From Clostridium weizhouense (GTDB lineage Bacteria > Bacillota > Clostridia > Clostridiales > Clostridiaceae), in assembly GCF_019431045.1 (NCBI RefSeq), contig NZ_JAHXPT010000001.1, positions 1-64,000 on the forward strand: a stretch of DNA of 64,000 nt, given 5' to 3'. The notes under the pieces are model-generated. The model was not told where the DNA came from and ran no database searches. It was given only the letters and a program-made list of their open reading frames with translations. This document shows, piece after piece, positions 35,928 through 44,736 of the stretch; position 1 is the first letter of the stretch, and every line of letters starts with the position of its first letter. A program made the translations under genes and the position numbers.

Positions 35928-37058
35928 TTAAGATATATTTTCTGCTATATCTTGTTCTACTGTAAATACTACCTTTATACGTATTTTCCCATTTTCAATA
36001 TCTTCTACTGATACCTTATTATCTATAATTTTTGCATCATTTATAAGATTTTTTTCTAAAGATCGCTGTAACTTTTCTACTGATTCTTTTATTGTTGAAT
36101 CTCTATCTAAATTTATATTCTTCCCTGCTCTTTCAAAATATATTATTTTGTTAAATACTCCTCCATTTTCCTCTATTTTATCATAAGATTCAAAATCATT
36201 TATAGCTTTTTTTAAGTAAATTTTTTTATTCCAGAAATTCAAATAAATATCACTATCTTTTTTTCCAGTTCTCTCAAGTTTTTTACCACTTATTTGTAGT
36301 TCCATTGACTTTTCATAAAAAGTGTTAGCTATAACACTTCCACTTGGTTTTACCTCTTTTTCAAATCCTTCTTTACCTTGTATAGGTAATATTAATACAT
36401 CTCCTGCTTTTACTATGTCTCCTGGTACAACAGCAGAATTACCCGAGAATGTAAATACTCTTTTTACTTCTCCATCCATTTTAGCTAATACTTGTTCTGG
36501 CATAACTTTATTTCTACTCGGAGGATTTACTTTTTCCTCTACAACAACTTTTAATGTTGAACCTTCTATTCTAGCTCTTACCCACATAATCTCCGAACTT
36601 AAATCTTCCAATTTTTTTTCTACGTTATATACATTTATGTCTTCTTTTTTAAGACCTGGTTTTATCCCTATAGATATTAGTTCCTGTCTAACTTCAAAAG
36701 GTGATAAATTGTTTTTAGTTTCTATATCTATGGCCCATATATAATTAGATAATAAATATAAACTTAATAAAAATACTCCACCTCCAATACATAATGATAT
36801 TTTCCTTTTCATTAATATTAGTAATACTATTATATCACTCTTACCGATTACTCTTATTTTACCTTTAGACTTTTTTACCAAATGCTGAACATCTTTATAC
36901 TCCATAAAAGGCACTTGAAATCTAACAGTAGTTATATTAACTTTAGTTATATTAGATGTATAAATTCCATTATGCCAAAGTATATTCAATATTTTTTCAG
37001 GCATTAAACTACTTACTTCTATTGTTATCTTTCCTGCTTTTAATTTATCTAATATCAT
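35928..37058 (-). CDS. yqfD: Sporulation protein YqfD
   Basis: A 376-residue YqfD: an N-terminal cytoplasmic domain, one membrane segment (residues about 88-110, ISLCIGGGVFLLSLYLLSNY), and an extracytoplasmic region with SPFEVRQELISIGIKPGL and repeated beta segments. It is needed for sporulation stage IV in Bacillus and is expressed in the mother cell. It lies five bases after yqfC and before pgpH, the usual order. Confidence 0.93.
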   Translation of the reverse strand: MILDKLKAGKITIEVSSLMPEKILNILWHNGIYTSNITKVNITTVRFQVPFMEYKDVQHLVKKSKGKIRVIGKSDIIVLLILMKRKISLCIGGGVFLLSLYLLSNYIWAIDIETKNNLSPFEVRQELISIGIKPGLKKEDINVYNVEKKLEDLSSEIMWVRARIEGSTLKVVVEEKVNPPSRNKVMPEQVLAKMDGEVKRVFTFSGNSAVVPGDIVKAGDVLILPIQGKEGFEKEVKPSGSVIANTFYEKSMELQISGKKLERTGKKDSDIYLNFWNKKIYLKKAINDFESYDKIEENGGVFNKIIYFERAGKNINLDRDSTIKESVEKLQRSLEKNLINDAKIIDNKVSVEDIENGKIRIKVVFTVEQDIAENIS

Positions 37059-37063
37059 TCTTT

Positions 37064-37342
37064 TTACCCCTCATATGATATACCCTTAAAAATTCCACTT
37101 ATAGTTATAGTGTTATCTCCAATAAAAAGTATCTCAAACCCTTCCCCCATTATTGTAATCGCACCAATTCTAGAATTTATTTTAATTAGACTATTTTCAA
37201 AAGCCATAATACCTCTATGATTTTCAATTGTTATTTCTCTATTTCCTGTAACAATTATTTTTGGTAAATCTAAAGCAACATCTGTTGGGAAATCCAATTT
37301 ATTAAATATTTTTTCTCTTCCTCGTTGAAACCTACTCTCCAT
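37064..37342 (-). CDS. yqfC: Sporulation protein YqfC
   Basis: A 92-residue YqfC-family protein: LDFPTDVALDLPKIIVTGNR, then IENHRGIMAFENSLIKINS and GFEILFIGDNTITISG. It is a small beta-rich protein of the mother-cell sigma-E regulon. The start is an ATG after a GGGGGATAAT site. It opens the yqfC-yqfD-pgpH-ybeY-dgkA/PAP2 operon. Confidence 0.92.
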   Translation of the reverse strand: MESRFQRGREKIFNKLDFPTDVALDLPKIIVTGNREITIENHRGIMAFENSLIKINSRIGAITIMGEGFEILFIGDNTITISGIFKGISYEG

Positions 37343-37642
37343 ATTATCCCCCTATATATAAAATCATTATTATAACATCTTAACAAAACAAATACCTTTA
37401 TTTGTAATTTATGATTTTATAGTCAAATTAATTCATAAATTTTACTATACATAAAATTTTTATAATAGTTTAAATATAGTTTATACATTAATTAAGGCCT
37501 AATCAAAAAATAACAATTCCATCTACCTAAGCAAAAATCAAATTTATTACCAACTATTTTTTAACGGTATTTAACATACCTGTAAAAGAAAATATTCTAG
37601 AAATTCTTTATAGATTATTTAGCAATATAATTTTTAGAGATA

Positions 37643-37693
37643 AAAAAGAATTGTAATTTTGTATTTAAATTATACAAAATTACAATTCTTTTT
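37643..37693. terminator. Long bidirectional hairpin upstream of yqfC
   Basis: A perfect 22-bp stem (37643-37664 with 37672-37693), outer part AAAAAGAATT with AATTCTTTTT, so both strands end in a T-run. Confidence 0.8.
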
Positions 37694-37714
37694 ATTATGT
37701 ACCAAATTTATATA

Positions 37715-37743
37715 AAAAATTGATAAAGCAGTTATCAATTTTT
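37715..37743. terminator. Short hairpin in the yqfC-yqeY gap
   Basis: AAAAATTGATAA and TTATCAATTTTT form a 12-bp stem with loop AGCAG. The T-runs point to termination on either strand. Confidence 0.65.
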
Positions 37744-37832
37744 CAGTTCATGTATACTTTCAAATTATTATTAGAAATTTTATCAAAAAATGTTTTAAAG
37801 ATTTCTCTATTTAAAATAAAATTCTATATAAT

Positions 37833-37865
37833 AATAAAAGAACTCTAAAAAAGAGTTCTTTTATT
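37833..37865 (-). terminator. Terminator of rpsU-yqeY
   Basis: A 14-bp perfect stem (AATAAAAGAACTCT with its complement, loop AAAAA) reaching two bases into the yqeY stop codon. The T-run on the minus strand follows the GC-bearing part. Confidence 0.85.
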
Positions 37866-38316
37866 ATTTATTATTTAAATATTCTTTAACAATTTGACTT
37901 ACAAGCTTTCCATCAGCTCTACCTACTATTTTAGGTTTGATAGCTGACATAACTTTACCCATATCTTTAATGCTATTTGCACCCATTTCTTGAGCTGAAT
38001 CTTCTACTATTTGTTTTATTTCTTCTTCGCTTAACTGCTGAGGAAGGTATTCTAACAAAATTTCTAGTTCAGCTTTACACTCATCAACTAAATCTTGTCT
38101 ATTTCCCTTTTCGAATTCAAGCATAGATTCTCTTCTTTGCTTGACTTCCTTTGCTAAAATATTAATAACTTCATCCTCATCAAGCTTAATATTATCAGTT
38201 TTTTCAACTAATAATATAGCAGCTTTAGCTGTACTAATTGTATTAGCTCTGAATTTATCTTTAGCCTTTAAAGCAGCTTTCCAATCTTCTTGAAGTCTAT
38301 CCTTAATTGTTGGCAT
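37864..38316 (-). CDS. yqeY: YqeY family (GatB/YqeY domain) protein
   Basis: A 150-residue protein from the ATG at 38316 (AAGGTATAATA before it); a TTG six codons upstream is unlikely. Family marks are MPTIKDRLQEDWKAALKAKD, a KQRRESMLEFEKGNRQDLVD region, and IKPKIVGRADGKLVSQIVKE. It resembles the tail of the GatB/GatE amidotransferases and may assist tRNA-dependent amidation; its own role is unproven. It follows rpsU, as in most Firmicutes. Confidence 0.93.
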   Translation of the reverse strand: MPTIKDRLQEDWKAALKAKDKFRANTISTAKAAILLVEKTDNIKLDEDEVINILAKEVKQRRESMLEFEKGNRQDLVDECKAELEILLEYLPQQLSEEEIKQIVEDSAQEMGANSIKDMGKVMSAIKPKIVGRADGKLVSQIVKEYLNNK

Positions 38317-38346
38317 TATTATACCTTCTTTCAAAAGAAACCATTC

Positions 38347-38523
38347 TTATTTAAATTTTCTCTTTCTAGCAGCTTCTGATTTTTTCTTTTTCTTAACGCT
38401 TGGCTTTTCATAATGTTCTCTCTTTCTAACTTCAGAAAGAACCCCAGCTCTAGCACACTTCTTTTTAAATCTTCTTAAAGCACTTTCAAGTGTTTCGTTT
38501 TCTCCAACTTTAATTTCTGACAT
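38347..38523 (-). CDS. rpsU: 30S ribosomal protein S21
   Basis: A 58-residue S21, too short for many ORF cutoffs: [20 protein letters not shown], then a basic end with [15 protein letters not shown]. It is a small-subunit protein near the anti-Shine-Dalgarno region. GGAGGGA lies seven bases upstream of the ATG. It lies 30 bases before yqeY. Confidence 0.95.
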   Translation of the reverse strand: MSEIKVGENETLESALRRFKKKCARAGVLSEVRKREHYEKPSVKKKKKSEAARKRKFK

Positions 38524-38648
38524 TTACTATCCCTCCCTCCGCTAGCTTAAATTAATTAACTCAGCTATGGGCTTTATAACACACGGTATATTATACAATA
38601 TTGCTATAAGCACTGTCAATAACTTAGATTAAAATCTATTTATAAAAT

Positions 38649-38993
38649 CTAACCTGGAGGCCACTTTAAATTTCTTCCACCTAATACATGAAAATGCATA
38701 TGGTTTACTGTTTGACCCCCATCTTCTCCGCAATTATTTACTATTCTATATCCTTTTTCAGATATACCTAATTCTTTCGCTAATTTCTTGATGGTTTTAA
38801 ATATATGTGAAATAACATTAATGTTTTTTTCATTTAACATATTTACACTTTCTATATGTTCTTTTGGAATCACTAAAAAATGAGTTGGTGCTTCTGGATT
38901 TATATCATAAAAAGCATAAACGAACTCATCTTCATATATTTTTTTACTTGGAATATCTCCCTTTATAATTTTGCAAAATATACAATCTCCCAT
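38649..38993 (-). CDS. hinT: HIT-family nucleotide-binding protein (HinT)
   Basis: A 114-residue protein from the ATG at 38993 (GGAGG eight bases before it). It begins MGDCIFCKIIKGDIPSKK and carries the HIT motif near the C-terminus (VNHMHFHVLGG, HxHxH) plus NCGEDGGQTV. It hydrolyses adenosine phosphoramidates and related adenylated compounds. It ends with the usual WPPG. Confidence 0.95.
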   Translation of the reverse strand: MGDCIFCKIIKGDIPSKKIYEDEFVYAFYDINPEAPTHFLVIPKEHIESVNMLNEKNINVISHIFKTIKKLAKELGISEKGYRIVNNCGEDGGQTVNHMHFHVLGGRNLKWPPG

Positions 38994-39110
38994 AAAATTC
39001 ACCTCCTCATATTAATTTATTATGTCATTAAAGATAATAATTTATCCTATATCAAAATTCACCTTATAAATTAAATTATCTCCTATAACATTTATAATTA
39101 TAACAAATTC

Positions 39111-40415
39111 TTATCTAATTTTACCAATTAAATATTCTTCATTTTCATCATCTATATGACATTCAACAATTTTTCCTATCATTTCCTTATTTGCATTAAT
39201 TATTTCAGCTTTTACATAATTTCTTGTATATCCTTCAAATCTTCCTGGTTTATTTGGTAATTCCTGTTCTATCAAAATATCCATATCTCTTCCAACCAAA
39301 TTTTTTATGAATTCTTTTTCATTTTTTCTATTTAATTCTGCTAAAATTTTGCTTCTTTCATCTTTGATTTTTCCATCAACTTGATTTTTCATTTCAGCAG
39401 CTTTAGTTCCTTTTCTTGGACTATATTTAAATATATGAATTTTTGTTAATTTAATTTTCTTTAAAAATTCATATGTTTCATTAAACTCTTCTTCATTTTC
39501 TCCTGGAAACCCTACTATAAGATCTGTCGTAATTGATACATCTTTGATATTTTTTCTTAATATCTCAACAGTTTCTGCATATTCTGATGCAGTATATCTT
39601 CTATTCATTCTTTTCAGCGTTGCATCACATCCACTTTGAAGAGATAAATGAAAATGTGGACATAATTTTTTCATATTCTTTATTTTATTTACTACTTCTT
39701 CTGTAAAAAATGCGGGTTCAATAGACCCAATTCTAACTCTTTCTATACCATCTATCTTTTCTATTTCTTCAAGTAAACTTATTAAAGTTATATCTTTTCC
39801 TAAATCCACTCCATAAGAAGCAGTATGTATTCCTGATAATATTACTTCCTTAAATCCATGTTGAGCTAATTTATTTATTTCTTCAATCACCTTTTCTGGA
39901 TGTTTAGAACAAGTAGCACCTCTTGCATATGGTATTAAGCAATAAGTACAAAATCTATTACATCCATCTTGGATTTTTAAAAATGCCCTTGTCTTATCTT
40001 GATATTCTTCTATATTCAATTCTTCAAATTCTTTATTTTTAAGAACTTCTTTAACATTAATTTGTGGTTTTTTTTCATCTCTAGCCTTATTTATGTAGTA
40101 AACTATATCTCCTTTGTTTCTTGTTCCTAAAACTACATCTACACCTTCAATTTTAGAAACCTCTTCTGGTGCTATTTGAGAATAACATCCAACAACTGCA
40201 ATCGTTGCTTCTGGATTAGTTCTTCTGGCTTTACTTATTATTTGTCTCGATTTTTTATCTCCCATATTAGTTACAGTACAACTATTTATAACATAAACAT
40301 CTGAAAAATCTTCAAAATTAGTAACTGAATACCCTTCTCTTATAAATTTTTCAGTCATCGCTTCAGTTTCATATTGATTAACTCTACATCCTAGTGTCGC
40401 AAATGCAACTTTCAT
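39111..40415 (-). CDS. mtaB: tRNA t6A37 methylthiotransferase MtaB
   Basis: A 434-residue radical SAM enzyme that converts t6A37 to ms2t6A in tRNA. The N-terminal MTTase domain has FATLGCRVNQYETEAM and further Cys in NSCTVTN and VVGCYSQ. The radical SAM motif is DGCNRFCTYCLIPYARG (three Cys at about 150-157). A TRAM domain closes the C-terminus. Its ATG overlaps the rsmE stop by one base. Confidence 0.95.
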   Translation of the reverse strand: MKVAFATLGCRVNQYETEAMTEKFIREGYSVTNFEDFSDVYVINSCTVTNMGDKKSRQIISKARRTNPEATIAVVGCYSQIAPEEVSKIEGVDVVLGTRNKGDIVYYINKARDEKKPQINVKEVLKNKEFEELNIEEYQDKTRAFLKIQDGCNRFCTYCLIPYARGATCSKHPEKVIEEINKLAQHGFKEVILSGIHTASYGVDLGKDITLISLLEEIEKIDGIERVRIGSIEPAFFTEEVVNKIKNMKKLCPHFHLSLQSGCDATLKRMNRRYTASEYAETVEILRKNIKDVSITTDLIVGFPGENEEEFNETYEFLKKIKLTKIHIFKYSPRKGTKAAEMKNQVDGKIKDERSKILAELNRKNEKEFIKNLVGRDMDILIEQELPNKPGRFEGYTRNYVKAEIINANKEMIGKIVECHIDDENEEYLIGKIR

Positions 40416-41179
40416 TAACTCTTTCCTCCTAAATCTCCTAATTCATATTGTATTAAAGAAGTAGCTACAAACCCTGCAGTTTCTGTACGCAATATTCTAT
40501 TTCCTAATGTAACTATATAAGCACCTTTTTCTTTAAGAATATTTATCTCTTCTTCTTCAAAACCGCCTTCTGGCCCTATTAAAATACCTATATTCTTTAT
40601 ATTATTTATGTCTAAACCTTTTTTATTTAACTCTTTAACAAGAGTTTTTATTCCAAATTCTTCTGCATTTTCATATGGAACTAATAATAAATCCATTTTT
40701 ATTAATTCTTCTAAAGCTTCATCAAAATTAATAACTTCTCTTACCTTTGGAATAATGCTTCTTTTAGATTGTTTTGACGCCTCAAGTGCAATTCTATTCA
40801 ATCTATCAAGCTTTTTAAATTCACCTTTAATTTTCACATCAACTCTAGATGTAATTGTAGGAACAAATTCAGTTATTCCAAGTTCTGTTCCCTTTTGAAC
40901 TATTAAATCCATCTTTTGACCTTTTGGTAATCCCTGAAAAAGTGTAATCTTAACCTTACTTTCATTGTCTATATCTAAAACATTAATAATATTTACAACA
41001 ACTTCTTGCTTTCCTACAAAAGCTATTTCTCCTAAATATTCTGTTCCCTCACAATTATTTAAGACTACTTTTTCCCCTTCACTCAAACGTAAAACTTTAT
41101 AAATATGTTTTACATCCTCTCCTATTATTTTACCTTCGGTTTGTGTAATGTTGCATGCTGGGGTAAAAAATTTATGCAT
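40415..41179 (-). CDS. rsmE: 16S rRNA (uracil1498-N3)-methyltransferase RsmE
   Basis: A 254-residue SPOUT enzyme that methylates U1498 of 16S rRNA. The N-terminal PUA-like domain is followed by the knotted SAM domain with LIGPEGGFEEEEI (about 205) and LGNRILRTETAGFVA (about 227). It is in the prmA-rsmE-mtaB run that follows dnaJ in many clostridia. Confidence 0.95.
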   Translation of the reverse strand: MHKFFTPACNITQTEGKIIGEDVKHIYKVLRLSEGEKVVLNNCEGTEYLGEIAFVGKQEVVVNIINVLDIDNESKVKITLFQGLPKGQKMDLIVQKGTELGITEFVPTITSRVDVKIKGEFKKLDRLNRIALEASKQSKRSIIPKVREVINFDEALEELIKMDLLLVPYENAEEFGIKTLVKELNKKGLDINNIKNIGILIGPEGGFEEEEINILKEKGAYIVTLGNRILRTETAGFVATSLIQYELGDLGGKS

Positions 41180-41231
41180 AAAAATCTCCCTCTCAATAAA
41201 TAAAGTATTATTTATAATATTCTATAATACT

Positions 41232-42173
41232 TTATTTTAATTTTGCAACTATACAGTTCCATTCCCCTTCTTTATTTATTTCTAAAACTTCAAATCCACA
41301 TTCATTAAGTTTATTAGTAACCATTTCAACTCTATCATGAATTATACCTGATGTAATAAATAATCCATTTGAATCCAAGGCTTTTTTAACATCTTCAGTT
41401 AATATACAAATAATTTCAGCTATTATATTAGCAACAACAATATCTGCCTTTCCATCAATTACATCTAAAAGATTTCCTTCTAAAATCTCAATATTATCTA
41501 AATCATTTAATCCTATATTTTCTTTGGCTGACTCAACTGCAACTGGATCTAAATCAACTCCAAAAGCCATCTTTGCACCAAGCTTAGCAGCAGCTATTGC
41601 TAATATTCCAGAACCACATCCAACATCAAAAACAGTTGTATTAGGTTTTACATACTTTTCTAAAGCTTTAACACACATTCTAGTAGTTTCATGTGTACCA
41701 GTTCCAAATGCCATTCCTGGATCTAATTCAATTACCATTTCTCCATCCTTTGGAACATATTCTTCCCACATAGGTTTTACAACTATTTTATCAGTTATAT
41801 TAGCTGGTTTATAATACTTCTTCCAGTTATTTGCCCAGTCTTCTTCTTTGATACTTTCATATTCTACAATACCTTTACCTATATCAATTCCCATATCACT
41901 AATTTCTTTTAATTTTTCCTTTGTAATAGAAACTATTTCTTCAATATTATCTTCTTCTGAGAAATATCCCTTAACTACTGCAAATTCACCTTTATGTTCT
42001 AATACATTTATATCTGCAAAGTCCCAAGTTAAAGGACCTTGTTCTCTTGTTAATAAATCATTCGGGTCTTCTACTGCTACCCCTTGACAATTCAATCCAT
42101 AAAAAATCCCTGATATAGGTTCTAATGCCTCACTATTTGTTATTACTCTAATTTCAGTCCATACTCCGTTCAC
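41232..42173 (-). CDS. prmA: Ribosomal protein L11 methyltransferase PrmA
   Basis: A 313-residue enzyme beginning at GTG with GGAAGG upstream. The SAM-binding parts are LDPGMAFGTGTHETTRMC (about 153), VFDVGCGSGILAIAAAKLG (about 180) and DIVVANIIAEII (about 245). It trimethylates L11. Its operon partners are rsmE and mtaB. Confidence 0.95.
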   Translation of the reverse strand: MNGVWTEIRVITNSEALEPISGIFYGLNCQGVAVEDPNDLLTREQGPLTWDFADINVLEHKGEFAVVKGYFSEEDNIEEIVSITKEKLKEISDMGIDIGKGIVEYESIKEEDWANNWKKYYKPANITDKIVVKPMWEEYVPKDGEMVIELDPGMAFGTGTHETTRMCVKALEKYVKPNTTVFDVGCGSGILAIAAAKLGAKMAFGVDLDPVAVESAKENIGLNDLDNIEILEGNLLDVIDGKADIVVANIIAEIICILTEDVKKALDSNGLFITSGIIHDRVEMVTNKLNECGFEVLEINKEGEWNCIVAKLK

Positions 42174-42255
42174 GTTCTATCATCCTTCCGTTATCAAATA
42201 CTCTTAAAATGGTTATCTCAAAAACTTCTAATATGTTTTAACTGAGTATAATATA

Positions 42256-42912
42256 TTACTCTTTTATAGCTATTAAAAATTTAGTTTTTATTCCTTGTTC
42301 AGTAAACATCTTTTCATGTTCTGTTTCTACATTTCCTTCAAATCCGCTTTGATGAAGGTCATAAGTTATATATTCAATTCTAAACTTACTTTCTTTAAAA
42401 TATTCAAGCGATTCTTCAAACAATTCATCATCATCTGTTTTAAACCAAATTTCACCTTGATCTTTTAGAAAGTTTCTATACTGATTTAATTGTCTTGTAT
42501 GTGTTAATCTTCTTTTTTTATGTTTTTCTTTAGGCCAAGGATTGCAAAAATTTATGTATATTCTACTTATTGTATCTTCTTCTCCAAGCATCTCATTAAT
42601 AAGCCCTATTTCTTGTGCCATTAATTTAACATTATCTAATTTTTTACTTTTTTCTTTATATGCTTTTTCTATATTTCTCTTAGCTAATCCTAATACTTCA
42701 TCTTTTATATCAATTGCAATATAATTAATATCATCATTTTCTGAACCATGTACGGCCATAAATGTGCCTTTTCCACATCCTAGTTCAACATATATAGGTT
42801 TATCATTATCAAAAAATTCTTTCCATCTACATTTGTATTCTTTTGGGTTTATAACAAAAAAATCACAACTTTCAAGTTCAGGTCTTGCCCATGGTTTTTT
42901 TCTCATTCTCAT
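42256..42912 (-). CDS. trmB: tRNA (guanine-N7)-methyltransferase TrmB
   Basis: A 218-residue methyltransferase making m7G46. The SAM loop is [16 protein letters not shown] (about 42) and the signature [18 protein letters not shown] is at about 122. The start ATG has GGAGTG seven bases before it. It lies between the dnaK operon and prmA. The upstream 524-base gap holds two terminators. Confidence 0.94.
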   Translation of the reverse strand: MRMRKKPWARPELESCDFFVINPKEYKCRWKEFFDNDKPIYVELGCGKGTFMAVHGSENDDINYIAIDIKDEVLGLAKRNIEKAYKEKSKKLDNVKLMAQEIGLINEMLGEEDTISRIYINFCNPWPKEKHKKRRLTHTRQLNQYRNFLKDQGEIWFKTDDDELFEESLEYFKESKFRIEYITYDLHQSGFEGNVETEHEKMFTEQGIKTKFLIAIKE

Positions 42913-43156
42913 GTTTATTCACTCCATCTTCTATCATTCATAATAATTATACATGTATAAAATTATATTGCAATTCTATAATAATAAAATAAGAAATAAA
43001 AAAAGTCTTTATAAAAACTGTATATTCTATAATTTATATAAGTAAAACATATTATTTCTTTTTTTATTCTTTATGTGGTGCCTCTCATACCTCTGAAACA
43101 ATATATTCTATAAATCATCTACATGTTATTTATAAGATAATTTTCTAATATAATAA

Positions 43157-43205
43157 AAAAGCTATCCATCTTGTGTATAAATATTACACAAAACAAATAG
43201 CTTTT
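43157..43205 (-). terminator. Nested hairpin between dnaJ and trmB
   Basis: Outer stem AAAAGCTAT with ATAGCTTTT, inner stem TTGTGTA with TACACAA, then GCTTTTTTATT on the minus strand. This is a strong intrinsic terminator with no gene assigned to it. Confidence 0.75.
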
Positions 43206-43390
43206 ATATGATGGCTTCTTTTAAAAAGTAAACCTCAATAATAATTTATGCTTATTTTTTTTACTTATTCACTAAATTTTAAAATTCATCTATTTCTTTC
43301 AATAATATTTTTCTAAATTACTTCATAAGCTATAATATTTTTTAACCTTTATACTTAAGCATTTAGAATGTATATTTAAATATATAAAAA

Positions 43391-43424
43391 AACTAATTCA
43401 AAATATAATTTTTTTGAATTAGTT
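43391..43424 (-). terminator. Terminator of the dnaK operon
   Basis: A perfect 13-bp stem (AACTAATTCAAAA with TTTTGAATTAGTT) 12 bases past the dnaJ stop, with a T-run on the minus strand. Confidence 0.85.
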
Positions 43425-43436
43425 TCTTTATTTCAT

Positions 43437-44558
43437 TTATTTTTTTCTTCCAAAAAGTGATTTTTTAGTATGGTGAGTATTGGCATCAATCTCTTCACCG
43501 CTTGCTTCCATGAATGCATATAATGCTTCTTTTTGTTTTTGCGTTAATCCCTTAGGAATATCAACAATAACTTTTACATATTGATCCCCTTTACCAGTAG
43601 AATTAACTCTAGCTATACCTTTACCTTTTAATCTAAATAATGTACCTGACTGAGTTCCTTCTGGTATAGTATACTTAACATTTCCTTCTACTGTATTAAC
43701 AGTAATCTCTGTTCCAAGTGCAGCTTTAGACATAGAAATATGCGTCTCTATATAAATATCGTTGCCTTTTCTTGTAAATACCTTTGATGGAGTAACATTA
43801 ATTCTGACATATAAATCTCCAGGACTTCCCCCTCTTAATCCATGTTCTCCTTGTCCTCTTAATGGCATTACATTTCCTGTATCTACTCCTGCCGGAACAT
43901 TGACTTTTATTTTTCTACTCTTTCTTATATGTCCCTTACCTCTACAATGGGTACATGGTTTTTCCACAATTGTTCCATTACCATTACATCTATCACAAGT
44001 TGAAGTTGAAACAAAACTTCCAAGAGGTGTTTGTCTTTGAACTCTCACTTGACCTGATCCTCCACATGTAGGACAAGTTTTTGGAGATGTTCCCTCTTCA
44101 GCTCCTGAGCCATGACAATGTTCACAATTTTCACTTCTAGTAATAGAAATTTCTTTTTCAACACCAAAAACAGCTTCCTCAAAAGTTAATGTTAAGGTAT
44201 ATTCAATATCATTACCTCTAACCGGCCCATTTCTTCTCCTTGAACTTCCACCGCCACCGAAGAATGTTTCGAATATATCACCAAAACCGCCCATATCAAA
44301 TCCGCCGAATCCACCACCGCCGAATCCACCACCATTAAAATCAGCTGTTCCAAATTGATCATAGTTAGATTTCTTTTCAGGATCTGAAAGGACTTGATAT
44401 GCCTCATTTATTTCTTTAAATTTATCTTCTGCCTCTTTGTTTCCCTTATTTTTATCAGGGTGATATTTTATAGCTAATTTTCTAAAAGCTCTTTTAATTT
44501 CATCATCACTCGCACCTTTTTGAAGTCCAAGCACTTCATAATAGTCTTTATTTGCCAT
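43437..44558 (-). CDS. dnaJ: Co-chaperone DnaJ
   Basis: A 373-residue DnaJ with all parts: J domain with KYHPDKNKG (HPD), a Gly/Phe linker at about 75-115, four zinc repeats ([32 protein letters not shown]) and the C-terminal substrate domain. It stimulates DnaK ATPase and delivers unfolded clients. It is the last gene of the hrcA operon, 178 bases after dnaK, with an attenuator-like hairpin between them. Confidence 0.97.
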   Translation of the reverse strand: MANKDYYEVLGLQKGASDDEIKRAFRKLAIKYHPDKNKGNKEAEDKFKEINEAYQVLSDPEKKSNYDQFGTADFNGGGFGGGGFGGFDMGGFGDIFETFFGGGGSSRRRNGPVRGNDIEYTLTLTFEEAVFGVEKEISITRSENCEHCHGSGAEEGTSPKTCPTCGGSGQVRVQRQTPLGSFVSTSTCDRCNGNGTIVEKPCTHCRGKGHIRKSRKIKVNVPAGVDTGNVMPLRGQGEHGLRGGSPGDLYVRINVTPSKVFTRKGNDIYIETHISMSKAALGTEITVNTVEGNVKYTIPEGTQSGTLFRLKGKGIARVNSTGKGDQYVKVIVDIPKGLTQKQKEALYAFMEASGEEIDANTHHTKKSLFGRKK

Positions 44559-44600
44559 TTGTTATTGTTCACCACCTAGTTTTATTAAAAATCCATAAAA

Positions 44601-44625
44601 AGGGAAGACGAGCATTGCCTTCCCT
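44601..44625 (-). terminator. Attenuator between dnaK and dnaJ
   Basis: AGGGAAG and CTTCCCT pair across an 11-nt loop (44601-44625). On the minus strand the T-rich sequence after it is short (TTTTTATGG). It lies in the 178-base gap and could lower dnaJ levels relative to dnaK. Confidence 0.6.
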
Positions 44626-44736
44626 ATTTTTTAACTGTAATCAGAGTTACTAAAACTCACTCAATAAGTTAGTAATAAGAACCCTGTTTATATTTAGACT
44701 CTCAGTTATTATATTAGATAATTAGAATTTAGTATA

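Larger units (their letters stand above)
37343..37863 (-). other. 521-base gap with three hairpins
   Basis: Between yqfC and yqeY I see no gene. There are three perfect stems: 37833-37865 (14 bp, yqeY terminator), 37715-37743 (12 bp, loop AGCAG, ends in T-run) and 37643-37693 (22 bp, loop TTAAATT, ends in T-run). The last two lie 90 and 170 bases past the first, so they may terminate one or two short RNAs or provide redundant termination. Confidence 0.7.
42913..43436 (-). other. 524-base gap with two terminators
   Basis: I see no gene here. Two hairpins are present: 43391-43424 ends dnaJ, and a nested one at 43157-43205 lies 190 bases further. The stretch between them, or the stretch from there to trmB, could hold a short RNA or the trmB promoter. 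Otherwise it is plain AT-rich sequence. Confidence 0.6.

Noticed and set aside
44192-44407. Extra frame inside dnaJ
   Set aside because: It lies within the Gly/Phe-rich part of dnaJ in another frame; dnaJ is certain.
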